In this document: one piece after another, positions 51,711 to 60,130 of the stretch
Layout of the letters: the number at the start of each line of letters is the position of its first letter
Numbering within the stretch: the stretch's first letter is position 1
Assembly (NCBI RefSeq): GCF_010104355.1
Contig: NZ_CP044972.1
Coordinates: forward strand, 868,001-932,000
Direction of reading: 5' to 3'
DNA from: Hydrogenophaga sp. PBL-H3
GTDB lineage: Bacteria; Pseudomonadota; Gammaproteobacteria; Burkholderiales; Burkholderiaceae_C
DNA: 64,000 nucleotides
The notes under the pieces: model-generated
What the model saw: only the letters and a program-made list of their open reading frames with translations
Told to the model about the DNA's origin: nothing
Databases searched by the model: none
Made by a program: the position numbers and the translations under genes

Positions 51711-53447
51711 TCAAGTTTCTGCAGCTTCGACCAGGAACCGCACCCGCCGCTGGCCCTGCCACTCGTCCGCATCCAGGCGAAACGCGATTTTCACGCGGGC
51801 CGGCAAAGGCTCGGTGTGGCCGAACCAGATCCCGTCCACCGGCTCCCCCTGGTGCTTGAGTTTGAGCGCCAGGTGCTTCTCGCCCACCAGCCGCTGCGAC
51901 ACCACCTGCACCTCTTCGCAGAACACCGGCGGCGCAAACCCCTGGCCCCACACCTCCTTGTGCAGCGTGTCCACCAGATCGGCGCGGCGGTACTTCGTGT
52001 CCAGCGCACCGTCTGCCTCCATGCGGCGCTGCAGCGTGGCCGCGTCCAGCCACTCGTGGGCCACTTGCTGCAGCGCGGCTTCGAACGTCTCCAGGTGCTC
52101 CTCGTCGATGGTGCAACCGGCCGCCATGGCGTGGCCTCCGAAGCGCAGCAACACGCCCGGGTGGCGCTTGGCCACCAGGTCGAGCGCGTCGCGCAGATGG
52201 AAGCCCGCGATCGAGCGCCCCGATCCCTTGAGCTCGTTCTCCTTGCCCTCGGCACCGCTGGCTGCAAACACGAAGGTGGGGCGGTGCAGCTTGTCTTTGA
52301 GGCGCGAGGCCACGATGCCGACCACGCCCTCGTGGAAATCAGGGTCGAACACGATGAGTGCTGGTGGCGGCTCCTCGGACTCGTCGAACATCTCCTCGGC
52401 CATCTGCAAGGCCTGGTCGCGCATGTCGCCCTCGATGGCCTTGCGCTCGCGGTTGATGCCGTCCAGCGTGCGCGCGAGTTCGTCGGCGCGCAGCGCGTCG
52501 TCGGTGGTCAGGCACTCGATGCCCAGCGTCATGTCGGCCAGGCGCCCGGCCGCGTTCAGACGTGGGCCGAGTGCGAAGCCGAAATCGAATCCGGTGGCCG
52601 CCTCGGGCTTGCGCGCGGCCACGTTGAACAGCGCCGTCATGCCCGGCGGCATGGCCCCGGCGCGCACGCGCTTCAAGCCCTGGGCGACAAGGCGGCGGTT
52701 GTTGGCGTCGAGCTTGACCACATCGGCCACCGTGCCGAGTGCCACGAGCGGCAGCAGTGCGTCGATCTTGGGCTGGGTCTGGGCGGTGAACACACCGCGT
52801 TCGCGGAGTTCCGCGCGCAGCGCCAGCAGCACATAAAACATCACGCCCACGCCGGCGATCGACTTGCTCTCGAAGGTGCAGCCGGGTTGGTTGGGATTCA
52901 CGATGATGCAGTCCTGCGGCAACACCACCTCGCCGTCTTTGATGGCCGGCAGGTGGTGGTCGGTCACGATCACCTGCAGGCCGAGTTCGCGCGCTGCACG
53001 CACACCGTCCACGCTGGCGATGCCGTTGTCCACCGTCACCAGCACGTCGGCACCCTGCGCCTTCACGCGCTTCGATATGGAGGGCGTGAGGCCGTAGCCG
53101 TCGGTCACGCGGTCGGGCACGAGGTAGTTCACACGGTCGAAGCCCATGGGTGCGCCCAGCAGGCGCAGGCCACGCAGGCCCACCGCGCAGGCGGTGGCGC
53201 CGTCGCAGTCGTAGTCGGCCACGATGCAGATGGCCTGGTTGGCGGCCATGGCATCGGCCAGGGCACGCGCGGCGTCCTGTGCGCCCCACATCTGCGAAGG
53301 CGGGATCAGGCGGGCCAGCGCGTCGTCGAGTTCGTCGGTGCTGGTGATGCCGCGTGCGGCAAACAGGCGCGCCAGCAGCGGGTGCAGGCCGCCTTGCTCG
53401 AGCGCCCAAGCGGCGCGGGGCGGCACGTCGCGGGTGATGATCTTCAT
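51711..53447 (-). CDS. recJ: Single-stranded-DNA-specific exonuclease RecJ
   Basis: This 578-residue DHH-family 5'-3' exonuclease acts in recombination and mismatch repair. The DHH motifs are visible as CIVADYDCDGATACAVG and VIVTDHHLPAI, with further metal motifs ALGTVADVVKLD and RFGGHAMAAGCTI. Length and order fit E. coli RecJ (577 residues). The start at 53447 begins at MKIITRDVPP; the longer frame lies under the upstream gene. It overlaps the gene upstream by 4 bases. Confidence 0.96.
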   Translation of the reverse strand: MKIITRDVPPRAAWALEQGGLHPLLARLFAARGITSTDELDDALARLIPPSQMWGAQDAARALADAMAANQAICIVADYDCDGATACAVGLRGLRLLGAPMGFDRVNYLVPDRVTDGYGLTPSISKRVKAQGADVLVTVDNGIASVDGVRAARELGLQVIVTDHHLPAIKDGEVVLPQDCIIVNPNQPGCTFESKSIAGVGVMFYVLLALRAELRERGVFTAQTQPKIDALLPLVALGTVADVVKLDANNRRLVAQGLKRVRAGAMPPGMTALFNVAARKPEAATGFDFGFALGPRLNAAGRLADMTLGIECLTTDDALRADELARTLDGINRERKAIEGDMRDQALQMAEEMFDESEEPPPALIVFDPDFHEGVVGIVASRLKDKLHRPTFVFAASGAEGKENELKGSGRSIAGFHLRDALDLVAKRHPGVLLRFGGHAMAAGCTIDEEHLETFEAALQQVAHEWLDAATLQRRMEADGALDTKYRRADLVDTLHKEVWGQGFAPPVFCEEVQVVSQRLVGEKHLALKLKHQGEPVDGIWFGHTEPLPARVKIAFRLDADEWQGQRRVRFLVEAAET

Positions 53448-54439
53448 AGGGTTTCCAGGGTCTTCCAGGCCGGGGCGTTGCCCAGCCAGTTCTTGATGAG
53501 GCGGCCAGCGCGCGCCACGGCGCCGCGCGGCGCATTTGTGAAGCACTGCGCGCTGCGCTCGCCGCACAGGGTGAGTGTGACCGGCAGGCCACGGCGCACA
53601 AGCTCCAGGAGGTTTTTGATGTTGCCGCTGTCCAGGGCTATCCACGCGTCCTTCCAGCGTGTCCAGTCGGCCTGCAGGGCGGCGTTGCGCAATTCGTTCG
53701 GCAGGGTCGGGGTCGGCTGCAAGACGGTTGCGTGGTCAATCGCTCCTGCCCCGCTGAGCCAGAAGCCGTTGACGGGGTGCAGTCGAAGCGCCTCGCGCGC
53801 ATCAAACGCGGGGTGTGTGTAGAACAGCATCTGCGCTTCGCTTTGCAGCCGCTTGAGCAGTTGACCGCCCGCCGGGTTGGCCGAGCTGTCGGTCATCCAG
53901 GCTTCGACCGAGCGCCCGCTCACACGGTCCAGGCTGGCGCAGGCGATGCCGCGCAGCACCTCGCCGCTGGCGTGCCAGCGCGTGGCGGACTCGTAGCGCA
54001 GGGTGATGCCGTCCTCGGCGCAGTAGGGCGCAAGTGCATCGAACAAAGGGCGGGCGTGTTCGTCGGTCAGGCCCAGTTGTTCCCCCGGCAGCAGCGTCAC
54101 CTGCTCCATGCCGACCTGAAAGTGACAGGGCGAGAGCCAGGCTTGGGGCGTGTGGGGCTGCGTGCTCGCGGCCGCGGCCCAGGGCAGCAGGCCGTCGGGG
54201 TAGGCCGAGCCGTCGGCGCGCACCAGGCCGATGGCCCGCGCCAGCGCGCGCTCGTGCGGCGCACTCAGGCTGTGGTCGGTGTCGCTGTCGGTGTGCGCGG
54301 GTTGCAGCTCGGCCAGCAAAGCGGTGAGCTGGGGCAGTGGCAGCCCTTGCAGCACCGCCCGGCAGGCGGGATCGCTGGCGCTGGCAAAAGGAACCAGCAG
54401 GTGGTCAGCGGGCTCAGAGGCCATGTGGGAAACGGGCAT
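53444..54439 (-). CDS. Conserved hypothetical protein upstream of recJ
   Basis: This 331-residue protein resembles a family in betaproteobacteria often annotated as a phosphoglycerate mutase-like or regulatory protein and usually encoded just upstream of recJ. Visible parts are SPCHFQVGMEQVTLLPGEQL, SVEAWMTDSSANPAGGQLLKR and PVNGFWLSGAG. No mutase catalytic motif (RHG or a metal-binding DSxG) is seen, so the label may be wrong. It has no signal or membrane segment. It overlaps recJ by 4 bases and is divergent from lolC. The start could also be the methionine at 54424. Confidence 0.72.
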   Translation of the reverse strand: MPVSHMASEPADHLLVPFASASDPACRAVLQGLPLPQLTALLAELQPAHTDSDTDHSLSAPHERALARAIGLVRADGSAYPDGLLPWAAAASTQPHTPQAWLSPCHFQVGMEQVTLLPGEQLGLTDEHARPLFDALAPYCAEDGITLRYESATRWHASGEVLRGIACASLDRVSGRSVEAWMTDSSANPAGGQLLKRLQSEAQMLFYTHPAFDAREALRLHPVNGFWLSGAGAIDHATVLQPTPTLPNELRNAALQADWTRWKDAWIALDSGNIKNLLELVRRGLPVTLTLCGERSAQCFTNAPRGAVARAGRLIKNWLGNAPAWKTLETL

Positions 54440-54481
54440 GACGCGATTGTCGGGGATGCCACAATGCCCGCTGGACCTCAC

Positions 54482-55738
54482 ATGCAAACTCCCTACGAAC
54501 TCATCCTCGGCTGGCGCTACACACGCGCCGGCCGCGCCACCCGGCGCAACGGCTTCATCTCCTTCATCTCTGGCGTGTCCATGCTGGGCATCGCGCTGGG
54601 CGTGGCCGCGCTGATCATCGTGCTCTCGGTCATGAACGGCTTCCAGAAGGAAGTGCGCGACCGCATGCTCGGTGTGCTGTCGCACATCGAGGTGTTCGAG
54701 CCCGGTGGCCAGGCCATTCCCAACCTGGCCGACACGCTGGCGAAGATCGAGCGCCACCCCGAGGTGTTGGGCGCTGCGCCGTTCGTGGGCGCACAGGCGC
54801 TGATCGCGCGCGGCGAAGACATGAAGGGCGCGCTGGTGCGCGGCATCGACCCGGCGCTGGAGCCCAAGGTCACCGACCTCGCAGCCCAGTTGGCCGACAC
54901 GGTGCTGCCGCGCCTGGTGCCCGGTGAATTCGGCGTGATCCTGGGTGGTGAGCTGGCGCGCAGCCTGGGTGTGGTCGCCGGTGACAGCGTCACGCTGATC
55001 GCGCCCAGCGGGCAAGTGACCCCGGCCGGCGTGGTGCCACGCATCCGCCAGATGACGGTGGTGGGCACCTTTGATTCGGGCCATTACGAATACGACTCGG
55101 CGCTGGCCCTGCTGCACCAGGAAGACGCCGCGCGCATCTTCCGCGTGGAAGGCCCAACCGGCGTGCGCGTGAAGATCAAGGACCTGCACGCCGCGCGCGA
55201 GGTGGCCGTGTCCATCGCCGCCGATCTTGACCCCGGCCTGCTGGTGCGCGACTGGACGCGTCAGAACCGCACCTGGTTCGCGGCCGTGCAGTTGGAGAAA
55301 CGCATGATGTTCATCATCCTCACGCTGATCGTGGCGGTGGCGGCGTTCAACCTCGTGTCCACGCTGGTGATGACGGTGACCGACAAACGCGCCGACATCG
55401 CCATCCTGCGCACACTGGGTGCGAGCCCGCAGAGCATCATGGGTGTGTTCATGGTGCAGGGCGCCATGGTGGGTGTGATCGGCACCGGCGCGGGCCTGCT
55501 GCTCGGCCTGGGCATCGCCTTCAACATCGACACCCTGGTGCCCGCACTCGAACGCCTGCTGGGCGCGAGCTTCCTGCCGCAGGACATCTACCTCATCAGC
55601 CGCATGCCCAGCGACCCGCAGCAGACCGACATCCTGCCGGTGGCGGTGATCTCGCTGGTGCTGTCCTTCCTGGCCACGATTTACCCGAGCTGGCGCGCAA
55701 GCCGCGTCAACCCTGCCGAAGCCCTCCGCTATGAGTGA
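54482..55738 (+). CDS. lolC: Lipoprotein-releasing ABC transporter permease (LolC/LolE type)
   Basis: This 418-residue permease extracts lipoproteins from the inner membrane for LolA. It begins with the family segment [20 protein letters not shown] and has four helices: one at about residues 27-50 and three in the C-terminal half, ending in [24 protein letters not shown] periplasmic domain lies between the first and second helices. No separate LolC and LolE pair is found, so it probably acts as a homodimer. It overlaps lolD by 8 bases. Confidence 0.95.
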   Translation: MQTPYELILGWRYTRAGRATRRNGFISFISGVSMLGIALGVAALIIVLSVMNGFQKEVRDRMLGVLSHIEVFEPGGQAIPNLADTLAKIERHPEVLGAAPFVGAQALIARGEDMKGALVRGIDPALEPKVTDLAAQLADTVLPRLVPGEFGVILGGELARSLGVVAGDSVTLIAPSGQVTPAGVVPRIRQMTVVGTFDSGHYEYDSALALLHQEDAARIFRVEGPTGVRVKIKDLHAAREVAVSIAADLDPGLLVRDWTRQNRTWFAAVQLEKRMMFIILTLIVAVAAFNLVSTLVMTVTDKRADIAILRTLGASPQSIMGVFMVQGAMVGVIGTGAGLLLGLGIAFNIDTLVPALERLLGASFLPQDIYLISRMPSDPQQTDILPVAVISLVLSFLATIYPSWRASRVNPAEALRYE

Positions 55739-56405
55739 AATCGTTCTCCAGGCCAACGGCCTCACCAAACGCTTCACCGAAGGCCGCCTCGACGTCACCG
55801 TGCTCACCGGCGTGGACCTCACGGTGCGCGCGGGCGAAACCGTGGCCATCGTCGGTGCTTCGGGTTCGGGCAAGAGCACCTTGCTGCACCTGCTCGGCGG
55901 GCTGGACGCGCCCACCAGTGGCAGCGTGCAGCTCATGGGCCAGACGATGTCTGGCTTGAGCGCCACGCAGCAAGGCGTGTTGCGCAACCAGCACCTGGGT
56001 TTTGTCTACCAGTTCCACCACCTGCTGCCCGAGTTCAGCGCGCGCGACAACGTGGCCATGCCGCTGTGGATCCGCCGCCTGCCGCGCGCAGAGGCGGCCG
56101 AGCAGGCCCGCAAGATCCTCACGCGGGTGGGTCTTGCCGAGCGCCTGGGTCACCGCCCGGCCGAGCTCTCGGGCGGCGAGCGCCAGCGTGTGGCCATCGC
56201 GCGGGCACTGGTCACACAGCCCGCCTGCGTGCTGGCCGACGAGCCCACCGGCAACCTCGATCGCAACACCGCCGAAGGCGTGTTCCAGCTCATGCTGGAG
56301 CTGGCCCGCGACCAGGGGACCGCCTTCATCGTGGTCACCCACGACGAGACACTGGCCGCGCGTTGCAATCGCGTGCTGCGGTTGACGACCGGGGTCCTGA
56401 CTTAG
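55731..56405 (+). CDS. lolD: Lipoprotein-releasing ABC transporter ATPase LolD
   Basis: This 224-residue ATPase powers the LolC permease. The Walker A motif is [18 protein letters not shown], the signature motif [15 protein letters not shown] and the Walker [12 protein letters not shown]. The family start ([17 protein letters not shown]) follows its 8-base overlap with lolC. A subtype A repeat begins at its stop codon. Confidence 0.96.
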   Translation: MSEIVLQANGLTKRFTEGRLDVTVLTGVDLTVRAGETVAIVGASGSGKSTLLHLLGGLDAPTSGSVQLMGQTMSGLSATQQGVLRNQHLGFVYQFHHLLPEFSARDNVAMPLWIRRLPRAEAAEQARKILTRVGLAERLGHRPAELSGGERQRVAIARALVTQPACVLADEPTGNLDRNTAEGVFQLMLELARDQGTAFIVVTHDETLAARCNRVLRLTTGVLT

Positions 56406-56490
56406 AGCGATCCGCCGCCGGGCCGCTCCCAAGGCGGATCAGCCCCCTCGGGGGGCAGCGACCCGCGCAGCGGCGGAGCGTGGGGGCTCA
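56402..56490. repeat. Dispersed intergenic repeat, subtype A, copy 2 (inverted)
   Basis: The reverse complement reads cacgctccgc, gtcgctgccccccgaggggg and ccttgggagcggcccgg, the same order as the block at 13516-13598. It spans from the lolD stop to the convergent META gene. Confidence 0.75.
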
Positions 56491-56904
56491 CGGCTTGGTG
56501 CGAAGAAAACGCAGGGGTTTGTCCAGCCCCTGCACGTGCATCAGCATCGTCGTGCCATTCACCTCCAGCCGTTGCGCCTTTTGCAGCGCGGCCAGGTAAC
56601 GCGTTTCCTGATCGGCCACGGCTTCCGCGCAGGCCATGCGCGTGCCACCCAGCTGACCCAGCGCAATGCGGTCCTGCATCAGCGTGTAGGAGCCCACAAA
56701 GCGGTTGCACGAGCTGTTGCCGGCCACGCGTCCGGCTTCGGGAAAAGTCAGCGTGGCTTGCACGCGTTCGAGCACGCCGCGCCCGCCGAGGTCTTCAAGC
56801 CGCCACTCGCTGCCCACCAGCGGTGCGGCGGCCGGCGCGCCCGGCAGGGCGCAGGCGGTGAGGGCGAGCAGCACGGGAGCGGCGAACCAGAAGCGACGTG
56901 GCAT
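56488..56904 (-). CDS. META/HslJ-domain lipoprotein
   Basis: This 138-residue protein has a lipoprotein signal (PVLLALTAC, lipobox cysteine at residue 18) and a META domain. Its typical pieces are LVGSEWRLEDLGGRGVL, GNSSCNRFVGSYTL and TRMACAEAVADQETRYL. HslJ-like proteins are linked to heat-shock or antibiotic tolerance in E. coli, but no activity is known. The start at 56904 gives a normal lipoprotein signal; the longer frame is under the tatD start. Confidence 0.85.
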   Translation of the reverse strand: MPRRFWFAAPVLLALTACALPGAPAAAPLVGSEWRLEDLGGRGVLERVQATLTFPEAGRVAGNSSCNRFVGSYTLMQDRIALGQLGGTRMACAEAVADQETRYLAALQKAQRLEVNGTTMLMHVQGLDKPLRFLRTKP

Positions 56905-56972
56905 GGCGTGTCCTTTCGGGGTGGAGCGGGCCTTCGAACAGGCTTGTCGGCACAATGGTTCGTTATACCGCC

Positions 56973-57818
56973 ATGTGGATCGACACACACTGCCATCTGG
57001 ACGCGCCCGAGTTCGGCGCCGACCACGCACTTGCGCTGAACCTGCGCGAGCGCGCGGCCGCGCTCGGCGTGGGCCGGTGCGTGATCCCGGCGGTGGAGCG
57101 CGCCAACTTCGGTACCGTGCGCCAGCTCGCGCACCGGCTGGGTGACGCCTACGCGCTGGGCATCCACCCGCTGTGCGTGCCGCGAGCCCAGGACACCGAT
57201 CTGCACGCGCTGGACGCCGCGCTCACAGAACACCGCAACGATCCGCGCCTGGTGGCCGTGGGCGAGATCGGACTCGATTTTTTTGTGCCGGCCCTGTGCA
57301 CGCCCGAGATGCGCGAGCGCCAGTCTTTCTTTTATCGCGCCCAGCTGCGCCTGGCGCGCCAACACGGATTGCCGGTGATCGTGCATGTGCGGCGCAGCGC
57401 CGACATGCTGCTCAAGCACCTGCGCGAGCTGCCCACGGGCGGCGGTATCGCTCACGCGTTCAATGGCAGTGAGCAGCAGGCGCAGGCGTTTCTGGGTCTG
57501 GGCTTCAAGCTGGGTTTTGGCGGTGCTGTCACCTTCGAGCCGGCGCGGCAGTTGCGCCGCCTGGCCACCGAGCTGCCGCTGTCGGCTCTGGTGCTGGAGA
57601 CCGACGCACCCGACATTCCACCGCACTGGCTTTACGCCACGGCCGCCGAGCGCGCAGCGGGCCAGGCGCAGGGCGTCAACAGCCCGGCCGAGTTGCCGCG
57701 CATCGGTGCGGTGGTGTCAGAGCTGCGCGGCTTGTCCGCCGGGGACCTGATGTGTGCCACCACCGCCAACGCGCTGGCCGTGCTGCCCCGCCTGGCGGCA
57801 TTGGTCCGATCGGCATGA
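56973..57818 (+). CDS. TatD-family metal-dependent hydrolase
   Basis: This 281-residue TIM-barrel hydrolase begins with the metal motif MWIDTHCHLD. The family segments GEIGLDFFVP, VIVHVRRSAD and LETDAPDIPP hold further metal and catalytic residues. TatD proteins are 3'-5' DNA exonucleases linked to repair and DNA quality control. ATG at 56973 was chosen over the upstream in-frame ATG at 56955 because the family begins there. It overlaps the glycosylase gene by 4 bases. Confidence 0.92.
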   Translation: MWIDTHCHLDAPEFGADHALALNLRERAAALGVGRCVIPAVERANFGTVRQLAHRLGDAYALGIHPLCVPRAQDTDLHALDAALTEHRNDPRLVAVGEIGLDFFVPALCTPEMRERQSFFYRAQLRLARQHGLPVIVHVRRSADMLLKHLRELPTGGGIAHAFNGSEQQAQAFLGLGFKLGFGGAVTFEPARQLRRLATELPLSALVLETDAPDIPPHWLYATAAERAAGQAQGVNSPAELPRIGAVVSELRGLSAGDLMCATTANALAVLPRLAALVRSA

Positions 57819-58312
57819 GCCGACTGCAGGGCCTCGCGCCGGTGCTGGACGCGAACACGCGCGTGCTGGTACTGGGCAGTTTTCCGGGCGTGGCCTCGCT
57901 GCGTGCGCAGCAGTACTACGGCCATCCGCAAAACCACTTCTGGAGAATCCTCGGTGCCTTGTGGGCGCAACCCTTGCTGGCGATGGACTATGCCCAGCGT
58001 GTGGCCTCGCTGCGCGAACATGGTCTGGGCGTGTGGGATGTGTACGGCACCTGCGAGCGCGAAGGCAGCCTGGACGCGAACATCCAGCACGCGGAGCTCA
58101 ACGATGTCGCGGCGGTGCTGCGCGCCTGTCCGCGGCTGGAGGCGATTGCACACAACGGCGGTGAGAGTTACCGCCACGCGCGGCACACGGAGCGGCTGGG
58201 TGTGCCGGTCTACAAGCTGCCGTCCACCAGCCCGGCCAACGCGAGCTGGAGCTTTGACCGCAAGCTCTCCGCATGGGCCGAAGTGTTGCGGCGACATGGG
58301 GTGGCGGCCTGA
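57815..58312 (+). CDS. DNA-deoxyinosine/uracil glycosylase (UDG superfamily)
   Basis: This 165-residue protein belongs to the UDG superfamily, close to DNA-deoxyinosine glycosylases. The catalytic loops are VLVLGSFPGVASLRAQQYYG with HPQNHFWRIL, and the intercalation loop region is LPSTSPANASWSF. These enzymes remove hypoxanthine or uracil from DNA. Overlap with the tatD-type gene makes a small DNA-repair pair. Confidence 0.88.
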   Translation: MSRLQGLAPVLDANTRVLVLGSFPGVASLRAQQYYGHPQNHFWRILGALWAQPLLAMDYAQRVASLREHGLGVWDVYGTCEREGSLDANIQHAELNDVAAVLRACPRLEAIAHNGGESYRHARHTERLGVPVYKLPSTSPANASWSFDRKLSAWAEVLRRHGVAA

Positions 58313-58390
58313 GTCGTTGATCTTCTGACGACGACCTCGCGGAGTCGGTCAGCCCGCCCCGTGGCAGCCGCAGGTGGCCAGAAAAAACCC

Positions 58391-59206
58391 TCAGGCGGAT
58401 ACGGTGCGATGCAACACAGGCGTCTCGGGCACGGGGTACCCCGCCGCGCCAAAGGTGCTCACCACCGCCTTGTGCGTGTCGAAGTAGACCTGCCAGTAGT
58501 GGTCCGTGTGCGTGTAGGGGCGCACGCAGAGCAATGGCCCCTCGGGCGTGAACTGCAGGATCTCCACATCGGGCGCGGGCGACGCGATCACGTTGGGGAT
58601 CGCCGCCACTGCAACCCGAAGCCGCGCCATGGCGTCGGTCACGTCCACGCTGTTCGCCACCTTCGCCAGACAGTCCACGCGGCGGAACGGCTCCTGGCTG
58701 AAATTCTGGATGTTGTCCGACAGTGCCTTGCTGTTGCCCACGATGGTCATCACGTTGTCCGGCGTGAGGATGGCGGTGGTGAACAGGCCCAGCTCCTTCA
58801 CCGTGCCGGTCACGCCGCCGGCGCTGATGAAGTCGCCCACTTTGTAGGGCCGCAACACCTGCAGGAAGATGCCCGCCGCGAAATGCGCCAGCAGCCCGCT
58901 CCAGGCCGCGCCGATCGCCAGGCCTGCGCCGGCCAGCAGAGCCGCGAACGAGGTCGTGCGCACACCGAAGATGTCCAGGATCGCGAGGATCAGGATGAGG
59001 GTCAGCAGCACCGAGATGATGGATTTGAGGTAGCGGATCAGGGTCTCGTCGAGCTTGCGTCCACGCTCCATGCCCCGACCGATCAGGCCCACCGCGATGC
59101 CGATCAGCCAGCGGCCCACCACCCAGGCCACGATCGCGCCCAGCACCTTGAGGCCGAAGTCGGCGCCCTGGGTGACCAGGAAATTCCAGATGACTTCCGT
59201 GTTCAT
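58391..59206 (-). CDS. MscS-family mechanosensitive channel
   Basis: This 271-residue channel protein has three N-terminal helices, the pore helix AALLAGAGLAIGAAWSGLLAHFAAG with its alternating Ala/Gly pattern, and the beta domain with LRPYKVGDFISAGGVTG. This matches small-conductance MscS, which vents solutes on osmotic downshock. Its length is close to E. coli MscS (286). It stands alone on the minus strand. Confidence 0.95.
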   Translation of the reverse strand: MNTEVIWNFLVTQGADFGLKVLGAIVAWVVGRWLIGIAVGLIGRGMERGRKLDETLIRYLKSIISVLLTLILILAILDIFGVRTTSFAALLAGAGLAIGAAWSGLLAHFAAGIFLQVLRPYKVGDFISAGGVTGTVKELGLFTTAILTPDNVMTIVGNSKALSDNIQNFSQEPFRRVDCLAKVANSVDVTDAMARLRVAVAAIPNVIASPAPDVEILQFTPEGPLLCVRPYTHTDHYWQVYFDTHKAVVSTFGAAGYPVPETPVLHRTVSA

Positions 59207-59346
59207 AATGATTCCTCCTGAAGTTCACACACCACGATGCCGAACCCATCACGCCCCAGCGGGCACCCAGCCACCGCCGAAACCCCAGTCCCACAGGCCG
59301 ATGGATTGTGCTCGCCGCCACGCATTTGCGGTAGCGGGGTCCCGGC

Positions 59347-60129
59347 ATGAAGGCCGGCGCCAACGCCGCCGCGCGCCAGCGCCGCGCACCGCAGACCCTG
59401 CCCGAAGTGACCATCTCCGAAGACAGCGAGGTGCGCTTCCTGCACCTGGGCACCGAGTGGATACAGGGCTCCATGCTGCTGGACGCCCCGTTCGACATCG
59501 AGCTCGACTACGTCCAGCGCATGATGGCCTGGCTGCTGTTCGTGGAGCCCGATTCCGTGGGCAAACGCCGAGCCCTCCAGCTCGGCCTGGGATCGGCCGC
59601 GCTCACCAAGTTCTGCTTCAAGAAACTGCGCATGGACACCACCGCCATCGAGATCAACCCGCAGGTGGTGGTGGTGTGTCGCAGCTGGTTCAAGCTGCCG
59701 GCCGATGGCCCCAAGCTGCGGGTGGTGCTGGCCGATGCGGGCGAGGAAATCCGCCGGGCCGACCACCTGGGTGCGTATGACGCGCTGCAGGTGGACCTGT
59801 ACGACCACGAGGCCGCCGCGCCCGTGCTCGACAGCCCTGACTTTTACGCCGACTGCCGCAACGCCCTGACCGACGAAGGCTGCCTCACGGTCAACCTGTT
59901 CGGACGAGATGCCAGCTACGAGCGCTCGCTGCAAAGCCTGTGCGCCGCATTCGGAGCAGACGCCGTGTGGGCCTTCAAGCCCACGCGCGAAGGCAACACC
60001 GTGGTGCTGGCCCAGCGCACGCCCCACCGGCCCACGCGCATGCAGCTGCTGGCCCGCGCCGAGGCGGTGCAGGAGCGCTGGGGTCTGCCCGCGGTCAAGT
60101 GGCTCAAACTGTTCAAGCCGGTGGCCTGA
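59347..60129 (+). CDS. Spermidine synthase-like SAM-dependent protein
   Basis: This 260-residue protein resembles the spermidine/putrescine propyltransferase superfamily. The motif ALQLGLGSAALTKFCFKKL corresponds to the glycine-rich cofactor loop and TTAIEINPQVVVVCRSWF contains the acidic ribose-binding residue. YDALQVDLYDHEAAAPVLDS is the third motif. It is probably not a true spermidine synthase, since the N-terminal domain is short. It lies 1 base before the GspE-type ATPase gene, an arrangement seen in related genomes. The substrate is unknown. Confidence 0.8.
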   Translation: MKAGANAAARQRRAPQTLPEVTISEDSEVRFLHLGTEWIQGSMLLDAPFDIELDYVQRMMAWLLFVEPDSVGKRRALQLGLGSAALTKFCFKKLRMDTTAIEINPQVVVVCRSWFKLPADGPKLRVVLADAGEEIRRADHLGAYDALQVDLYDHEAAAPVLDSPDFYADCRNALTDEGCLTVNLFGRDASYERSLQSLCAAFGADAVWAFKPTREGNTVVLAQRTPHRPTRMQLLARAEAVQERWGLPAVKWLKLFKPVA

Positions 60130-60130
60130 C

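Noticed and set aside
51651..53822. A 723-codon plus-strand frame across recJ
   Set aside because: It is antisense to recJ, whose DHH motifs are intact, and begins inside a repeat. It is treated as a shadow.
56402..56490. A simple terminator after lolD
   Set aside because: The hairpin core is part of a repeat also found elsewhere and has no T run; it is listed as a repeat instead.
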